Shown in pieces: positions 15,636-24,251 of a DNA stretch of 64,000 bases; positions within the stretch are counted from its first letter, which is position 1; every line of letters starts with the position of its first letter. The translations under genes and the position numbers were made by a program. This stretch comes from Prevotella sp. GTDB lineage: Bacteria > Bacteroidota > Bacteroidia > Bacteroidales > Bacteroidaceae. A model generated the notes under the pieces. It had not been told where the DNA came from. It did not search any database and saw nothing but the letters and a program-made list of their open reading frames with translations. The stretch covers positions 62,001 to 126,000 of the forward strand of contig JAFYYV010000009.1 in NCBI GenBank assembly GCA_017557405.1. The letters run 5' to 3'.

Positions 15636-16406
15636 ATGAACAAGAAAACCATCATCACCGCACTGCTTGCCCTCGTCGCAATAGCAGGGGAAGCGCAGGA
15701 AACACGTATAGACACTATCGTACCAAAGTACTTAATCAATGGTTATTTCTTCCGTGAAATGCCGAAATTACCTGATGCAATCCCAAGCGTGACACGGCTA
15801 AAAGACAAGGAAGGAAATAGCCTGGTAGCCATCGGACTCAATGTCGATTTGCCCAAGTCGGTCATCCGTCAGGCCATCCCAAGTGAACAGGTTCACAACG
15901 CTGACCAGTTTTTGAACGGTGTTAACATGATGCGGACGATGCAGGAATTGACACAGGCAAATGTCAAGGCTGACGGAACATTCTACTCACCCAAAACCGG
16001 TGAACAATTCCCACAATTCAAAGAGAAGGATATGGATGGTTGCACATGGACGAACGACAGCATTCGTGGCCGAGTGATGGTGCTCAACCTGTGGTATTCC
16101 GGCTGTGGTCCTTGCCGTGCCGAAATGCCCGAACTCTCAACGTGGAAGGAGTTGTTGCCTGATGTTATGTTTTTTTCTGCCACCTACCATGATGCAGAGA
16201 CTGCCAAGAGGATAACCGACAGGCACAACTTCACATGGACGCACCTCGTAGAAGCCAAGGACATGATGTCGTGGATTGGCACCGAGGGCTTCCCCTTCAC
16301 CGTCGTTGTCGATAAGCAGGGCATCGTCCGTTATGCCGTTCACGGCACGAGCGAGGAGAAACGTGCTGAACTGCTGGCAAAGATCAAGGAAGCTGAGGCT
16401 GAGTAG
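15636..16406 (+). CDS. TlpA-type thioredoxin-like exported protein
   Basis: A 256-residue protein with a signal peptide (TIITALLALVAIAGEAQ, 5-21) and an N-terminal region of about 100 residues without a known domain. A thioredoxin fold follows, with the active site LWYSGCGPCRAEMP (Cys157, Cys160) and the cis-Pro region EGFPFTVVVDKQG. TlpA-like proteins reduce or exchange disulfides outside the cytoplasm. It is 4 nt after the HExxH gene and 16 nt before a second TlpA-like gene, so it probably serves the thiol chemistry of products of the same cluster. Confidence 0.88.
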   Translation: MNKKTIITALLALVAIAGEAQETRIDTIVPKYLINGYFFREMPKLPDAIPSVTRLKDKEGNSLVAIGLNVDLPKSVIRQAIPSEQVHNADQFLNGVNMMRTMQELTQANVKADGTFYSPKTGEQFPQFKEKDMDGCTWTNDSIRGRVMVLNLWYSGCGPCRAEMPELSTWKELLPDVMFFSATYHDAETAKRITDRHNFTWTHLVEAKDMMSWIGTEGFPFTVVVDKQGIVRYAVHGTSEEKRAELLAKIKEAEAE

Positions 16407-16422
16407 ATAAAATAATCAAGAT

Positions 16423-17517
16423 ATGAAGAGTTTATTTGTTACTGTAGTATTTACTGTGGTTTCGTTGACTACATCTGCCAAAGACAATTTCAAGATGACA
16501 GGTAGAATTGACGGTGCAGGCAACGATACGCTTTGCATTGAATATGTCATTCTGCAACCGCAAAAAGAAATTGTCACACATAAGGTGGCTGTCAAGAATG
16601 GCGAGTTTTCGTTCTCAGCGAAACTTCGCGAGGCCTATTACGGAACGATGTTTCTCAAGTCAAATCCTCAAGAGATTCTTTCTACATATTTTGTACCCGA
16701 CGAAGAGGCTGTTTTCAGTGGCAGATTGAATGAGGTAGAAGAGCATTGGAGTGGCACTACTTTTTATCAGCAATACGGGCGAATAATGGATATTCAGCGT
16801 CCTTTTAACGTAGAATTTGCTGCTGCCAGAAATGAACCAGACAGCATAAGAAGCCTAAAGAACCGCGATATCAATAGTCGTAAAGATCCCCAATACATGA
16901 AATATATCGAAGATCATCCTGACGAGGACGCAACTGCAACTCTGGTGGTCTATGTGGGTTACGACCAAGTGCTAACTGCTATCAGCAAACTTACTCCAGA
17001 AGTGAGAAACGGCAGAATGAAAACCGATTTAGACAAAATGGAAAATACGTTCAAACAAATTACAAAAGAAATTGCGGCTCGTAGAGCTATTAAGAACGAC
17101 ACAGTAACAATAGGCGGTCAAGTGCCTGAGCTTGGGCTGAAAGACTTGAATGGCAACGTTTTAGAGTTGAAATCGTTGCGAGGAAAATATGTTGTACTAG
17201 ACTTCTGGGGTTCGTGGTGTACCTGGTGCATCAAGGGGTTCCCCAAACTGAAGGAATACTATACAAGATACAAAGATCGACTGGAGATTGTGGGCATCGA
17301 TTGTAATGACACTCCCGAGAAGTGGGCTGCTGCCGTTAAGAAGCACAATGTGCCCTGGTTGCACGTTAGGAGTGAGGATGGCATCGTTGAGCAGCAATTC
17401 AGAGTTCAGGGCTATCCCTATAAAGTGCTGATTTCACCAGAAGGCACAATACTGAATGCATACCTTGGAGAAACAGAAGAATTCTATCAATATTTAGATT
17501 CAACTCTCGAACAATGA
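16423..17517 (+). CDS. DUF4369-TlpA family disulfide reductase
   Basis: A 364-residue exported protein. A signal peptide (about 1-19) is followed by a DUF4369-like beta domain (about 22-120, beginning FKMTGRIDGAGNDTLCIEY), a helical linker, and a TlpA thioredoxin domain (about 228-364). The active site is FWGSWCTWCIKGFP (Cys266, Cys269) and the cis-Pro is in VQGYPYKVLISPEG. This domain pair is typical of Bacteroidetes. The CTWC active site differs from the CGPC of the preceding protein, so the pair may have different redox potentials. Confidence 0.9.
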   Translation: MKSLFVTVVFTVVSLTTSAKDNFKMTGRIDGAGNDTLCIEYVILQPQKEIVTHKVAVKNGEFSFSAKLREAYYGTMFLKSNPQEILSTYFVPDEEAVFSGRLNEVEEHWSGTTFYQQYGRIMDIQRPFNVEFAAARNEPDSIRSLKNRDINSRKDPQYMKYIEDHPDEDATATLVVYVGYDQVLTAISKLTPEVRNGRMKTDLDKMENTFKQITKEIAARRAIKNDTVTIGGQVPELGLKDLNGNVLELKSLRGKYVVLDFWGSWCTWCIKGFPKLKEYYTRYKDRLEIVGIDCNDTPEKWAAAVKKHNVPWLHVRSEDGIVEQQFRVQGYPYKVLISPEGTILNAYLGETEEFYQYLDSTLEQ

Positions 17518-17591
17518 ACAAGAAGAAATGGTTTTGCGAAGGTTTCTTTGTACAGTTATTTGTAACAATGCAGTCGATTAAGAACAATTAA
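17514..17591 (+). other. 25-codon ORF overlapping the TlpA stop; copy of an upstream gene start
   Basis: A 26-codon frame (including stop) begins inside the TlpA stop codon (ATGA overlap). Its first 26 bases nearly match the start of the HExxH gene at 14636: both encode MNKK followed by an FC pair. It may be a leftover of gene duplication or a tiny real peptide; I cannot decide. Confidence 0.3.
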
Positions 17592-17638
17592 CAACTGGCG
17601 GTGCAAGATTTTCGTTTTTTGGCGTTTAATCAGATAGA

Positions 17639-18994
17639 ATGATTAATATCGAGATTATGACAAAAATGAAAACAATGAAGATTTATTTAAACATCATAGT
17701 GATGGCTGTCGCTGTTCTCTCCTTCAACTCGTGCAGCGATGAAAAAGATGGAGATTGGGACTCGATGGTTTGGAAAGCGGAGGTGCCTGTACAGATGACC
17801 GATGGCGTTTATACCGTTTCTGCAAATGGAACCGAATTTACGTTCTCATGCCAAAACTATTCATTCCCATGGATTAATGGTGCAGAATCTAACGGAAAAT
17901 ACTATTACCCTCCCCGCGAAGCAAATGATTATCATACGATATCGGCGGATTGGTTCAAGGCAGAGATAAAGGGTAACAAACTCACAGTTGTTTTTGAGGC
18001 AAATGAAACTGTGGAAGAAAGACCGCTTCAGCTAACAGTTACAGCAGGCGACATTTTCTATACGTTCAAGTTCATGCAATCAGCAAACGAACAATACGAG
18101 GTTGATTTGGAACAGCCAACGGCAACAACCGCGCTCAGCCTTTCCAATGCGCCCATCATCGATGGTTCCGATTCCACAGAGCCGCTGAGGAACCTACTGA
18201 TGTGCCGTCTGCTCGGCATCGACTGCCAATGGCGACAGCGTTTACATACCGATGGGACGTGGTGCGTCATTCCGGAATACCAAACTTTGAATGATGATGA
18301 CAATAAAGCTTTGCAACGCATCCTTGAGAACCGCAACACACACGGCTCTTTCGTCAGTTTGATAGATGGTGAGAACGACATCATCATCACGGCTCGTGGT
18401 ATCAGTAGGGACGAACAGAAATATGCTGATGAGAAAGGCGTCCAACTACTCTCCCGCCCTGTGGCAAAAGACGCTTTCGTGTTCATCGTCAATCCGAGGA
18501 ACCCCGTTCGCAACCTCACCATTGAGCAGATACAGAAGATTTACACAGGCGAAATCCGTAATTGGAAAGAGGTCGGAGGACGCGACGCTACCATCAACCC
18601 CTATGTGCGCAATCCCAATTCAGGCAGCCAGGAGAAGATGGAAACCATCGTGATGGCTGGGCTGACGATGATTGAGTGGCCTGAAATGATTGGCTATGTG
18701 ATGCTTGCTCCCTATTTTCAATTGGCAAATGATGAAAACGGTATTGCCTATACACCTTTCTACTATTACGACACCATCGTAAATGACGACCGTACACAGG
18801 TCATTGGCGTAAATGGCATCGAACCCAGCAAGCAGACTATTGAGGACAACAGCTATCCTTACGTGACCCATGTGATGGCCAGTGTACGCGCCGACAAAGA
18901 CAAATCGAGTACTGCCTATCAACTATTCTATCAGCTAGCGACAGGTCAGCACAATGACATCGTGAAAGAAAGTGGATATATTGTATATCGTTAA
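17639..18994 (+). CDS. PstS-like substrate-binding lipoprotein with N-terminal BACON-like domain
   Basis: A 451-residue lipoprotein. In-frame ATGs at 17657, 17666 and 17675 give a more normal signal (lipobox VLSFNSC, Cys32 of the long form). Residues about 45-150 form a beta-rich region resembling a BACON domain. Residues about 165-451 resemble the phosphate-binding protein family: DGSDSTEPL, then LTIEQIQKIYTGEIRNWKEVGG and NPNSGSQEKMETIV, the signature of PstS-type proteins. No ABC transporter genes lie nearby, so it is an orphan binding protein. It lies 121 nt after the DUF4369-TlpA gene. Ligand unknown. Confidence 0.8.
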   Translation: MINIEIMTKMKTMKIYLNIIVMAVAVLSFNSCSDEKDGDWDSMVWKAEVPVQMTDGVYTVSANGTEFTFSCQNYSFPWINGAESNGKYYYPPREANDYHTISADWFKAEIKGNKLTVVFEANETVEERPLQLTVTAGDIFYTFKFMQSANEQYEVDLEQPTATTALSLSNAPIIDGSDSTEPLRNLLMCRLLGIDCQWRQRLHTDGTWCVIPEYQTLNDDDNKALQRILENRNTHGSFVSLIDGENDIIITARGISRDEQKYADEKGVQLLSRPVAKDAFVFIVNPRNPVRNLTIEQIQKIYTGEIRNWKEVGGRDATINPYVRNPNSGSQEKMETIVMAGLTMIEWPEMIGYVMLAPYFQLANDENGIAYTPFYYYDTIVNDDRTQVIGVNGIEPSKQTIEDNSYPYVTHVMASVRADKDKSSTAYQLFYQLATGQHNDIVKESGYIVYR

Positions 18995-18998
18995 TGGC

Positions 18999-20240
18999 TC
19001 AGTCTGTTTGCGTTTTCTGTAGCCCTAAGATGAAGTTGACGAGGGCAGTGACGTCGGTAATGGTGATGTTATTGTCTCCGTCCACATCAGCAGCCTCATG
19101 GTCGTACAAGTATGGCTCTGCGTTGTCCTTACCCAAGATGATGTCGACAAGGGCTGTGACGTCGGCAATGGTAGTATCCCAATCTTTGTCTACGTCAATG
19201 AACTCGACGATATTTTTAAACTCCTTCCAGTAATTGGCGTTCTCGTAGGCAGCCTTGCTGCCCTTGGGCACATAGAGTGTGGCATTAGCGCGATTGCGGA
19301 AAGTGTAGGTTGTATTAATAGGCAGGGGTGTCTTGATTTTGACTTTGACGGTAGTCAGATTGTTGCTATTGGAGAATGCCCCGTTGCCGATTTCTGTAAT
19401 CGAACTGGGAATAAAGACTTCTTTCAACCCGCTGCAATTGGCGAACGCATATAAGCCAATGGTTGTCAATCCGTTAGGGATGGTGACCGATGTGAGGCTG
19501 GTGCAGTAAGAGAAAGCACTTTGGCCGAAGGACGTCACACTGGCGGGGAGTGGTAGAGATGTGAGGCTGGAGCATTTTTCGAAAGCTCTCTCGCCAAGGG
19601 TTGTCACACTGTTGGGGATGGTGACTGAGACGAGGCTAGAGCATTCGTAGAAAGCGTAGGAGCCAATGGAGGTCACTGAGCTGGGAATCGTGATTTCTGT
19701 CAGAGCGGTACACCCCGTGAACGTATAATTGTCGATAGCTGTTATGCTATTGGGGAGGGTAACTGAGGTGAGGCTGGTGCAATTTTGGAAAGCATACACA
19801 CCGATAGATGTCACGGAGCTAGGAATGTCAATTGATTGAAGACCACTACATTCGCTAAACGCATACATGCCAACAGTTGTGATGCTGTTGGGAATCTTAT
19901 ACGATGTCAGGTTTTCGCAATGATAAAACGCATAATTGCCCAAAGACGTCACACTACTGGGAAGGGTGACCGACTTCAGGTCTGTGCAATATTGGAACGC
20001 CCAATGGCCAATGGCCGTCACAGTGTAAGTCGTACCATTGTAGTTAACGGTCTCGGGGATGACGACATCGCCTTTATAGGTAGCCGCGTTGTTCGTACCA
20101 TTGACATCGTACGTCACCGTCGCATTTGTACCAGAGAAAAGATAGTAAATACCATTGACTTTATTTCCGACGGCCAAGGCCTCACTAGTAAAAAGGCTTA
20201 AGAAAAGGGTGAGTAATAGAGAACAGAACTTTTGTTTCAT
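18999..20240 (-). CDS. BspA-type leucine-rich repeat protein with C-terminal dockerin-like pair
   Basis: A 413-residue secreted protein. A signal peptide (about 1-23) and a short beta region precede about ten LRR_5 repeats of 23 residues (about 75-320, for example CTSLTSVTLPNSITAI). The end carries two calcium-loop/helix units (DVDKDWDTTIADVTALVDIIL and DVDGDNNITITDVTALV, about 352-408), the layout of a type I dockerin. LRR_5 proteins such as BspA bind host or bacterial surfaces. Gene order suggests cotranscription after the DUF4831 gene, 9 nt upstream. Confidence 0.85.
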   Translation of the reverse strand: MKQKFCSLLLTLFLSLFTSEALAVGNKVNGIYYLFSGTNATVTYDVNGTNNAATYKGDVVIPETVNYNGTTYTVTAIGHWAFQYCTDLKSVTLPSSVTSLGNYAFYHCENLTSYKIPNSITTVGMYAFSECSGLQSIDIPSSVTSIGVYAFQNCTSLTSVTLPNSITAIDNYTFTGCTALTEITIPSSVTSIGSYAFYECSSLVSVTIPNSVTTLGERAFEKCSSLTSLPLPASVTSFGQSAFSYCTSLTSVTIPNGLTTIGLYAFANCSGLKEVFIPSSITEIGNGAFSNSNNLTTVKVKIKTPLPINTTYTFRNRANATLYVPKGSKAAYENANYWKEFKNIVEFIDVDKDWDTTIADVTALVDIILGKDNAEPYLYDHEAADVDGDNNITITDVTALVNFILGLQKTQTD

Positions 20241-20249
20241 CAGGTCTTT

Positions 20250-21293
20250 TTATTTGTCAAGTGCTTCTTCCTTGATGCTCTCGATGGCTCCCGTGGTGGG
20301 ATTGAGGATGATCTTGCTGGTCATCTTCTTGCCGAAGAGGTCGGGGCTGAGAGATTCGGTCTTACCGAACTGGCCGGCGTAGAGGTTGTATTTCTCGAGG
20401 GCCAGGTCTTCCTTGTAGAGCGCCACCTGAATACGTCCGGGCACGTTGACGTTGAGACCCAGTTCGTCTTTCGGTTTCTTCTCTTTTCCCTTGGTCTCAT
20501 CGGGTTTGGCGTTGCGTTCATCCACGACACTTACGTAGTAGGGTGCGCCGGCGAGGTCGTCGGCATCGCAGAATCCAAAGTGGCGCGAGAAGCGGAACAG
20601 CAGTTGACGTTCGACTGCCTGAGTGGGCAGGAACTCGATGGTGACCTCGGTTGTGTCACAGTCGGCAACGCCGTCGAAGGCTTGCATGAGTGCACGTTCC
20701 TGCGTGTCGAGACCATCCATCATGATGCGCAGTTGTTGTCCGTCCTTGGGCATGTTCTCGGCTTGTCCGCGCTGTAGTTGGTTGCGGCTGTCACGGATGT
20801 CGTAGATCTCCTGGGCGGTGAGCTCAGCCATCTTAGCCGTGCTTCCAGCGGTGAGGATATCTTCGTTCATGAAGTCCTTGGGGTTCAGGCGACGCTTCTT
20901 GCGGGCGGGTGTGAAAGGAGCCGACTGAGTGTTGGGAGCTGGATGTTGGGTGTTGATGGCCAGTAGGATGCCACTTTCCGAGCGCTGCACCTCACTAATG
21001 GAGAAACGGCGGTCGGTAGAGAGCTGAAACTGCTTGGTGGTGTCCGGCACCCCAATGGGTTCCATCTTTGTACTGATGATGCGGTATTCGGTGTAAGGTT
21101 CCTGCTTCACATCGGCCTTCTTCATGTAGCGTTGCGCGTAGGAGGCCAGTTCGCCGGGCGTATAGATTGTTTTCTCGACGAGGAAGTGGAACTTCATGGC
21201 CGTGGCGGGCAGGAAGTAGGTGTTGCCCGTTGTTTGCGCGCTGAGGCTCATGGTGGCGGCCAGCAGCAGTAGGGTGGTGATGGATTTTTTCAT
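20250..21293 (-). CDS. DUF4831 family exported protein
   Basis: A 347-residue protein with a signal peptide (about 1-19, ending SLSAQ). I recognise the N-terminal FHFLVEKTIYTPGELASYA region and the AEMTAQEIYDIRDSRNQL region from the Bacteroidetes DUF4831 family. Function unknown. It lies downstream of nnr on the same strand, separated by a dispersed repeat (21305-21437), and 9 nt upstream of the LRR gene. Confidence 0.8.
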   Translation of the reverse strand: MKKSITTLLLLAATMSLSAQTTGNTYFLPATAMKFHFLVEKTIYTPGELASYAQRYMKKADVKQEPYTEYRIISTKMEPIGVPDTTKQFQLSTDRRFSISEVQRSESGILLAINTQHPAPNTQSAPFTPARKKRRLNPKDFMNEDILTAGSTAKMAELTAQEIYDIRDSRNQLQRGQAENMPKDGQQLRIMMDGLDTQERALMQAFDGVADCDTTEVTIEFLPTQAVERQLLFRFSRHFGFCDADDLAGAPYYVSVVDERNAKPDETKGKEKKPKDELGLNVNVPGRIQVALYKEDLALEKYNLYAGQFGKTESLSPDLFGKKMTSKIILNPTTGAIESIKEEALDK

Positions 21294-21304
21294 GTTTTTA
21301 TTGT

Positions 21305-21437
21305 TTAGGGTTTAAAGGGCCTAATGGGGAGTGGTAGAGTTTAAAGGGACATTTGACTTTTATGCCCATCACTCCTCTTTATACACTTTATGCCGCTTTA
21401 ATGATTCTATAATCTTTTAATTTTTTAATTATGTATT
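21305..21437. repeat. Dispersed intergenic repeat, copy 2
   Basis: This shares with 9370-9541, in the same + orientation, the blocks GGGTTTAAAGGGCCTAA (variant GGGTATAAAGAGCCTAA), TTTAAAGGGACATTTG and CACTCC-CT-TATACACTTTA, then AT-rich DNA with TTTTAATT. The inner segment between the blocks is shorter than in copy 1. The genes on both sides are on the minus strand here but on the plus strand at copy 1, so orientation relative to transcription differs. Confidence 0.7.
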
Positions 21438-21450
21438 TTTTTAATTCTCC

Positions 21451-22968
21451 TCAGTCTTCCAGACGGAGGAACGCTTTGGGTAGGTAGTGGATGATATCGC
21501 TGGCGATGAGGCTTTCCTTACCGATGTCACGGATAGCGAGGTCGCCGGCAAGACCATGCAGATACATACCCAGTTGGCATGCTTCAGCTTGCTTGTATCC
21601 ACGTGCGAGGAGTCCGGTGATGATGCCAGCAAGCACATCGCCGCATCCTGCCGTTGCCATTCCCGAGTTGCCCGAGGGATTGAAGATGACATGTCCGTCG
21701 GGGAGGCAGAGCACCGAGTAGTGGCCTTTGAGGATGATGTAGGCTCCGAGGTGGGTGGCCAGGTCGCGCGCTTTGGAGAGTCGGTCGTAGCAGTCGTTGC
21801 TGGCTCCTCCGTTGATGCGATCGAACTCGGCAGGGTGGGGTGTCATGATGATTCCCTTGGGCAGTTGCTGCATCCACGCACGGTGGTTGGCGAGGATGTT
21901 CAATGCGTCGGCATCGAGTACGATGGGGCATTGTGCACGCCGTATCTGCGCGATGAGTGCGATGGCTGTATTCTCGTGAGTGCCAATGCCAGGCCCTATG
22001 CCTAATGCGTCATAGTCGTGGGCGTCGAGGGCTTCGGAGAAACATGTCTCTTCGTGGTCCATCTGCAGCACAGCCTCGGGCACGGCCATCTGCATGATGG
22101 CGTAGTTGCGTTTGGGGGTGCGCACGGTGACTTTTCCAACGCCTGAGCGGAGACAAGCCTTGGTGGCGAGGATGGCGGCTCCTGTCATACCGTAGCTGCC
22201 GGCAATGATGAGCGCATGTCCCATCTGCCCCTTGTGGGCAAAATCGTTGCGTGGCCGCAGGATGGCACGCAGTTGGTTCTCCTCTTGTATGGAATATCGG
22301 GCGTCGGTCTCGCGAATGTACTCTTGAGAGAGTCGAATGTCGAGCACGCGCAGTTCACCCAGGTATTGTTGGCAGTCGGTGAGCATCATGGAGAGCTTCT
22401 TCTGCTGGAAAGTCAACGTGAGGTCGGCCTTGATGATGTTGGCGCGGATGTTATAGGTGTTGTCGTCGGTCATCAAACCCGATGGGATGTCGATACTTAC
22501 GACCTTGGCGTGCGACTGGTTGATGTATTTCACCAACGAGGCGAAACCACCTGCCAACGGCTTGTTAAGACCTGAACCAAAGAGACCGTCAACCACCAAC
22601 ATGCCAGACTCGAGGCGTGGTGGATCGAAGTCGCGTGACACTTCTATGAACTCCTTCAACCGCTTCGACTCGGCCAACCGTTTCTTGTTGGCGGCGCAGT
22701 CGTCGGAAAGTTTGTCGTGGATATTGAAAAGATAGACCGACACCTGGTAGCCTTGTTCGGCCAACAGGCGTGCTACAGCCAGTGCATCGCCACCATTGTT
22801 GCCAGGACCGGCAAAGACGACGACGGGCGTTGTCTGGTCCCACTCCTTGGTGATGACCTGTGTGACGGCTTTCGCTGCCCGCTCCATCAAATCAATGGAA
22901 CGGATGGGTTCATGTTCGATGGTATATTTGTCTAACTCGTGGATTTGAGTCGTGCTGAAAATCTTCAT
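21451..22968 (-). CDS. nnr: Bifunctional NAD(P)H-hydrate epimerase/dehydratase
   Basis: A 505-residue metabolite-repair enzyme. The N-terminal YjeF epimerase domain (about 1-210: ITQIHELDKYT-like start, VFAGPGNNGGDALAVARLL) interconverts the S and R hydrates of NAD(P)H. The C-terminal ribokinase-like dehydratase (about 230-500: GSYGMTGAAILATKACLRSG, DADALNIL, ATAGCGDVLAGIITGLLA) removes water at the cost of ADP or ATP. The common GTGDVLAG reads GCGDVLAG here. The frame stays open to 22986, but the -7 element TATTTTTG (minus strand, 22976-22983) ends only 7 nt before the ATG at 22968, which fixes that start. Confidence 0.95.
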   Translation of the reverse strand: MKIFSTTQIHELDKYTIEHEPIRSIDLMERAAKAVTQVITKEWDQTTPVVVFAGPGNNGGDALAVARLLAEQGYQVSVYLFNIHDKLSDDCAANKKRLAESKRLKEFIEVSRDFDPPRLESGMLVVDGLFGSGLNKPLAGGFASLVKYINQSHAKVVSIDIPSGLMTDDNTYNIRANIIKADLTLTFQQKKLSMMLTDCQQYLGELRVLDIRLSQEYIRETDARYSIQEENQLRAILRPRNDFAHKGQMGHALIIAGSYGMTGAAILATKACLRSGVGKVTVRTPKRNYAIMQMAVPEAVLQMDHEETCFSEALDAHDYDALGIGPGIGTHENTAIALIAQIRRAQCPIVLDADALNILANHRAWMQQLPKGIIMTPHPAEFDRINGGASNDCYDRLSKARDLATHLGAYIILKGHYSVLCLPDGHVIFNPSGNSGMATAGCGDVLAGIITGLLARGYKQAEACQLGMYLHGLAGDLAIRDIGKESLIASDIIHYLPKAFLRLED

Positions 22969-23076
22969 AACTTTGCAAAAATACAAAAATTATAGTAATC
23001 TGCCACCTCATCAGCGTTTTTTTTGCATTTTTGATTCGTTAATCGTAAAAAATGAGGATATTTGGTTGTTTTTTAC

Positions 23077-23084
23077 TATCTTTG
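23077..23084 (+). promoter_or_regulatory. -7 element for the hpt-adk-obgE operon
   Basis: TATCTTTG, 28 bp upstream of the ATG at 23112. No TTG lies at the normal -33 distance. Confidence 0.5.
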
Positions 23085-23111
23085 CAACAATATTTAATTA
23101 AAGAGAGTGAT

Positions 23112-23648
23112 ATGGGTACAGTTAAAATCAAGGACAAGACGTTCAGAACGTCGATTCCTGAGTCTGAAATTCAAAAGCGTGTGAAAGCCGTGGCCGACCG
23201 TATCAACAAGGACATGGAAGGCAAGAATCCTCTTTTCTTGGCAGTATTGAATGGTTCGTTCATCTTTGCTGCCGACCTGATGCGTGAGATTACCATCCCT
23301 TGCCAAATCTCGTTTGTGAAACTTGCCTCGTATGAAGGAACCACCTCGACGGGGAAGATCACGGAGGTGATTGGCATCAACGAAGACTTGGCAGGAAGGA
23401 CTGTCATCATCGTGGAAGACATTGTTGATACGGGTTTGACGATGAAGCGCATGGTGGAAACGCTCGGCACTCGCAACCCAGAATCGATTCATATTTGTAC
23501 GCTGTTGGTGAAGCCGGAGAAACTGAAGGTGGACCTCAACATCGAATATGCTGCCATGGAGATTCCCAACGATTTCATTGTGGGCTATGGTCTCGATTAT
23601 GATCAGGAAGGTCGTGGACTGAAGGACATCTATACCATCGTGGAATAA
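23112..23648 (+). CDS. hpt: Hypoxanthine phosphoribosyltransferase
   Basis: A 178-residue purine salvage enzyme that converts hypoxanthine (and probably guanine) plus PRPP to IMP/GMP. The PRPP-binding motif is VIIVEDIVDTGLTM; the upstream LNGSFIFAADLMREI and the downstream VGYGLDYDQEGRGL are typical of HPRT. The frame is open from 23052, but the -7 element lies between, so the ATG at 23112 is used. It heads a tight unit with adk, obgE, pgeF and the LytM gene (gaps 29, 1, overlap 4, 24 nt). Confidence 0.93.
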   Translation: MGTVKIKDKTFRTSIPESEIQKRVKAVADRINKDMEGKNPLFLAVLNGSFIFAADLMREITIPCQISFVKLASYEGTTSTGKITEVIGINEDLAGRTVIIVEDIVDTGLTMKRMVETLGTRNPESIHICTLLVKPEKLKVDLNIEYAAMEIPNDFIVGYGLDYDQEGRGLKDIYTIVE

Positions 23649-23677
23649 GCAATCAACATAAAATATAATAAAAGGAA

Positions 23678-24250
23678 ATGAAGAACATCGTGATTTTTGG
23701 TGCTCCAGGTTCAGGTAAAGGAACCCAGAGTGACAAGATGATAGAGAAGTATGGTTTTGAGCACATCTCGACCGGTGATGTGCTGCGTAATGAAATCAAG
23801 AACAACACCGAGCTGGGTCAGACGGCCAAGCGGTTCATTGACCAGGGACAACTGATTCCCGACGAACTGATGATTGACATCTTGGCTTCTGTTTACGACT
23901 CATTTGGCAAAGAGCACAAAGGAGTGATTTTCGATGGATTCCCCCGCACCATCCCACAGGCTGAGGCATTGAAGAAGATGCTGGCAGAACGTGGACATGA
24001 GGTGGCTGCCATGATTGAGTTGGATGTGCCCGAGGACGAGCTGATGAAGCGTCTCATCCTGCGCGGTCAGCTGAGTGGCCGCAGCGACGACAACGAGGAA
24101 ACCATCAAGAAACGCCTCGACGTGTATCACAAACAGACCTCTCCACTCATCGAATGGTATGAGAAAGAGGGCATTCGCAACCATATTGACGGCCTGGGTG
24201 ACCTCGACCGTATCTTTGGTGACATCTGCGAGGTGATAGACAACATTTGA
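23678..24250 (+). CDS. adk: Adenylate kinase, short-LID type
   Basis: A 190-residue enzyme interconverting ATP + AMP and 2 ADP. The P-loop is [10 protein letters not shown] (about 8-17), the AMP-binding region is [12 protein letters not shown], and [12 protein letters not shown] follows. The segment between [19 protein letters not shown] and the preceding helix is short, so the long zinc-finger LID of many bacterial enzymes is absent. Second gene of the hpt operon, 1 nt before obgE. Confidence 0.95.
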   Translation: MKNIVIFGAPGSGKGTQSDKMIEKYGFEHISTGDVLRNEIKNNTELGQTAKRFIDQGQLIPDELMIDILASVYDSFGKEHKGVIFDGFPRTIPQAEALKKMLAERGHEVAAMIELDVPEDELMKRLILRGQLSGRSDDNEETIKKRLDVYHKQTSPLIEWYEKEGIRNHIDGLGDLDRIFGDICEVIDNI

Positions 24251-24251
24251 T

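Noticed and set aside
17639-18994. Phosphate ABC importer component
   Set aside because: No pstC, pstA, pstB or phoU gene is near either PstS-like gene (17639 or 38304). I keep the fold assignment but not the transport role.
12721-18994. Mobile island carrying the ATPase and the TlpA cluster
   Set aside because: There is no integrase, transposase, tRNA junction or direct-repeat boundary. Regional character alone is not enough.
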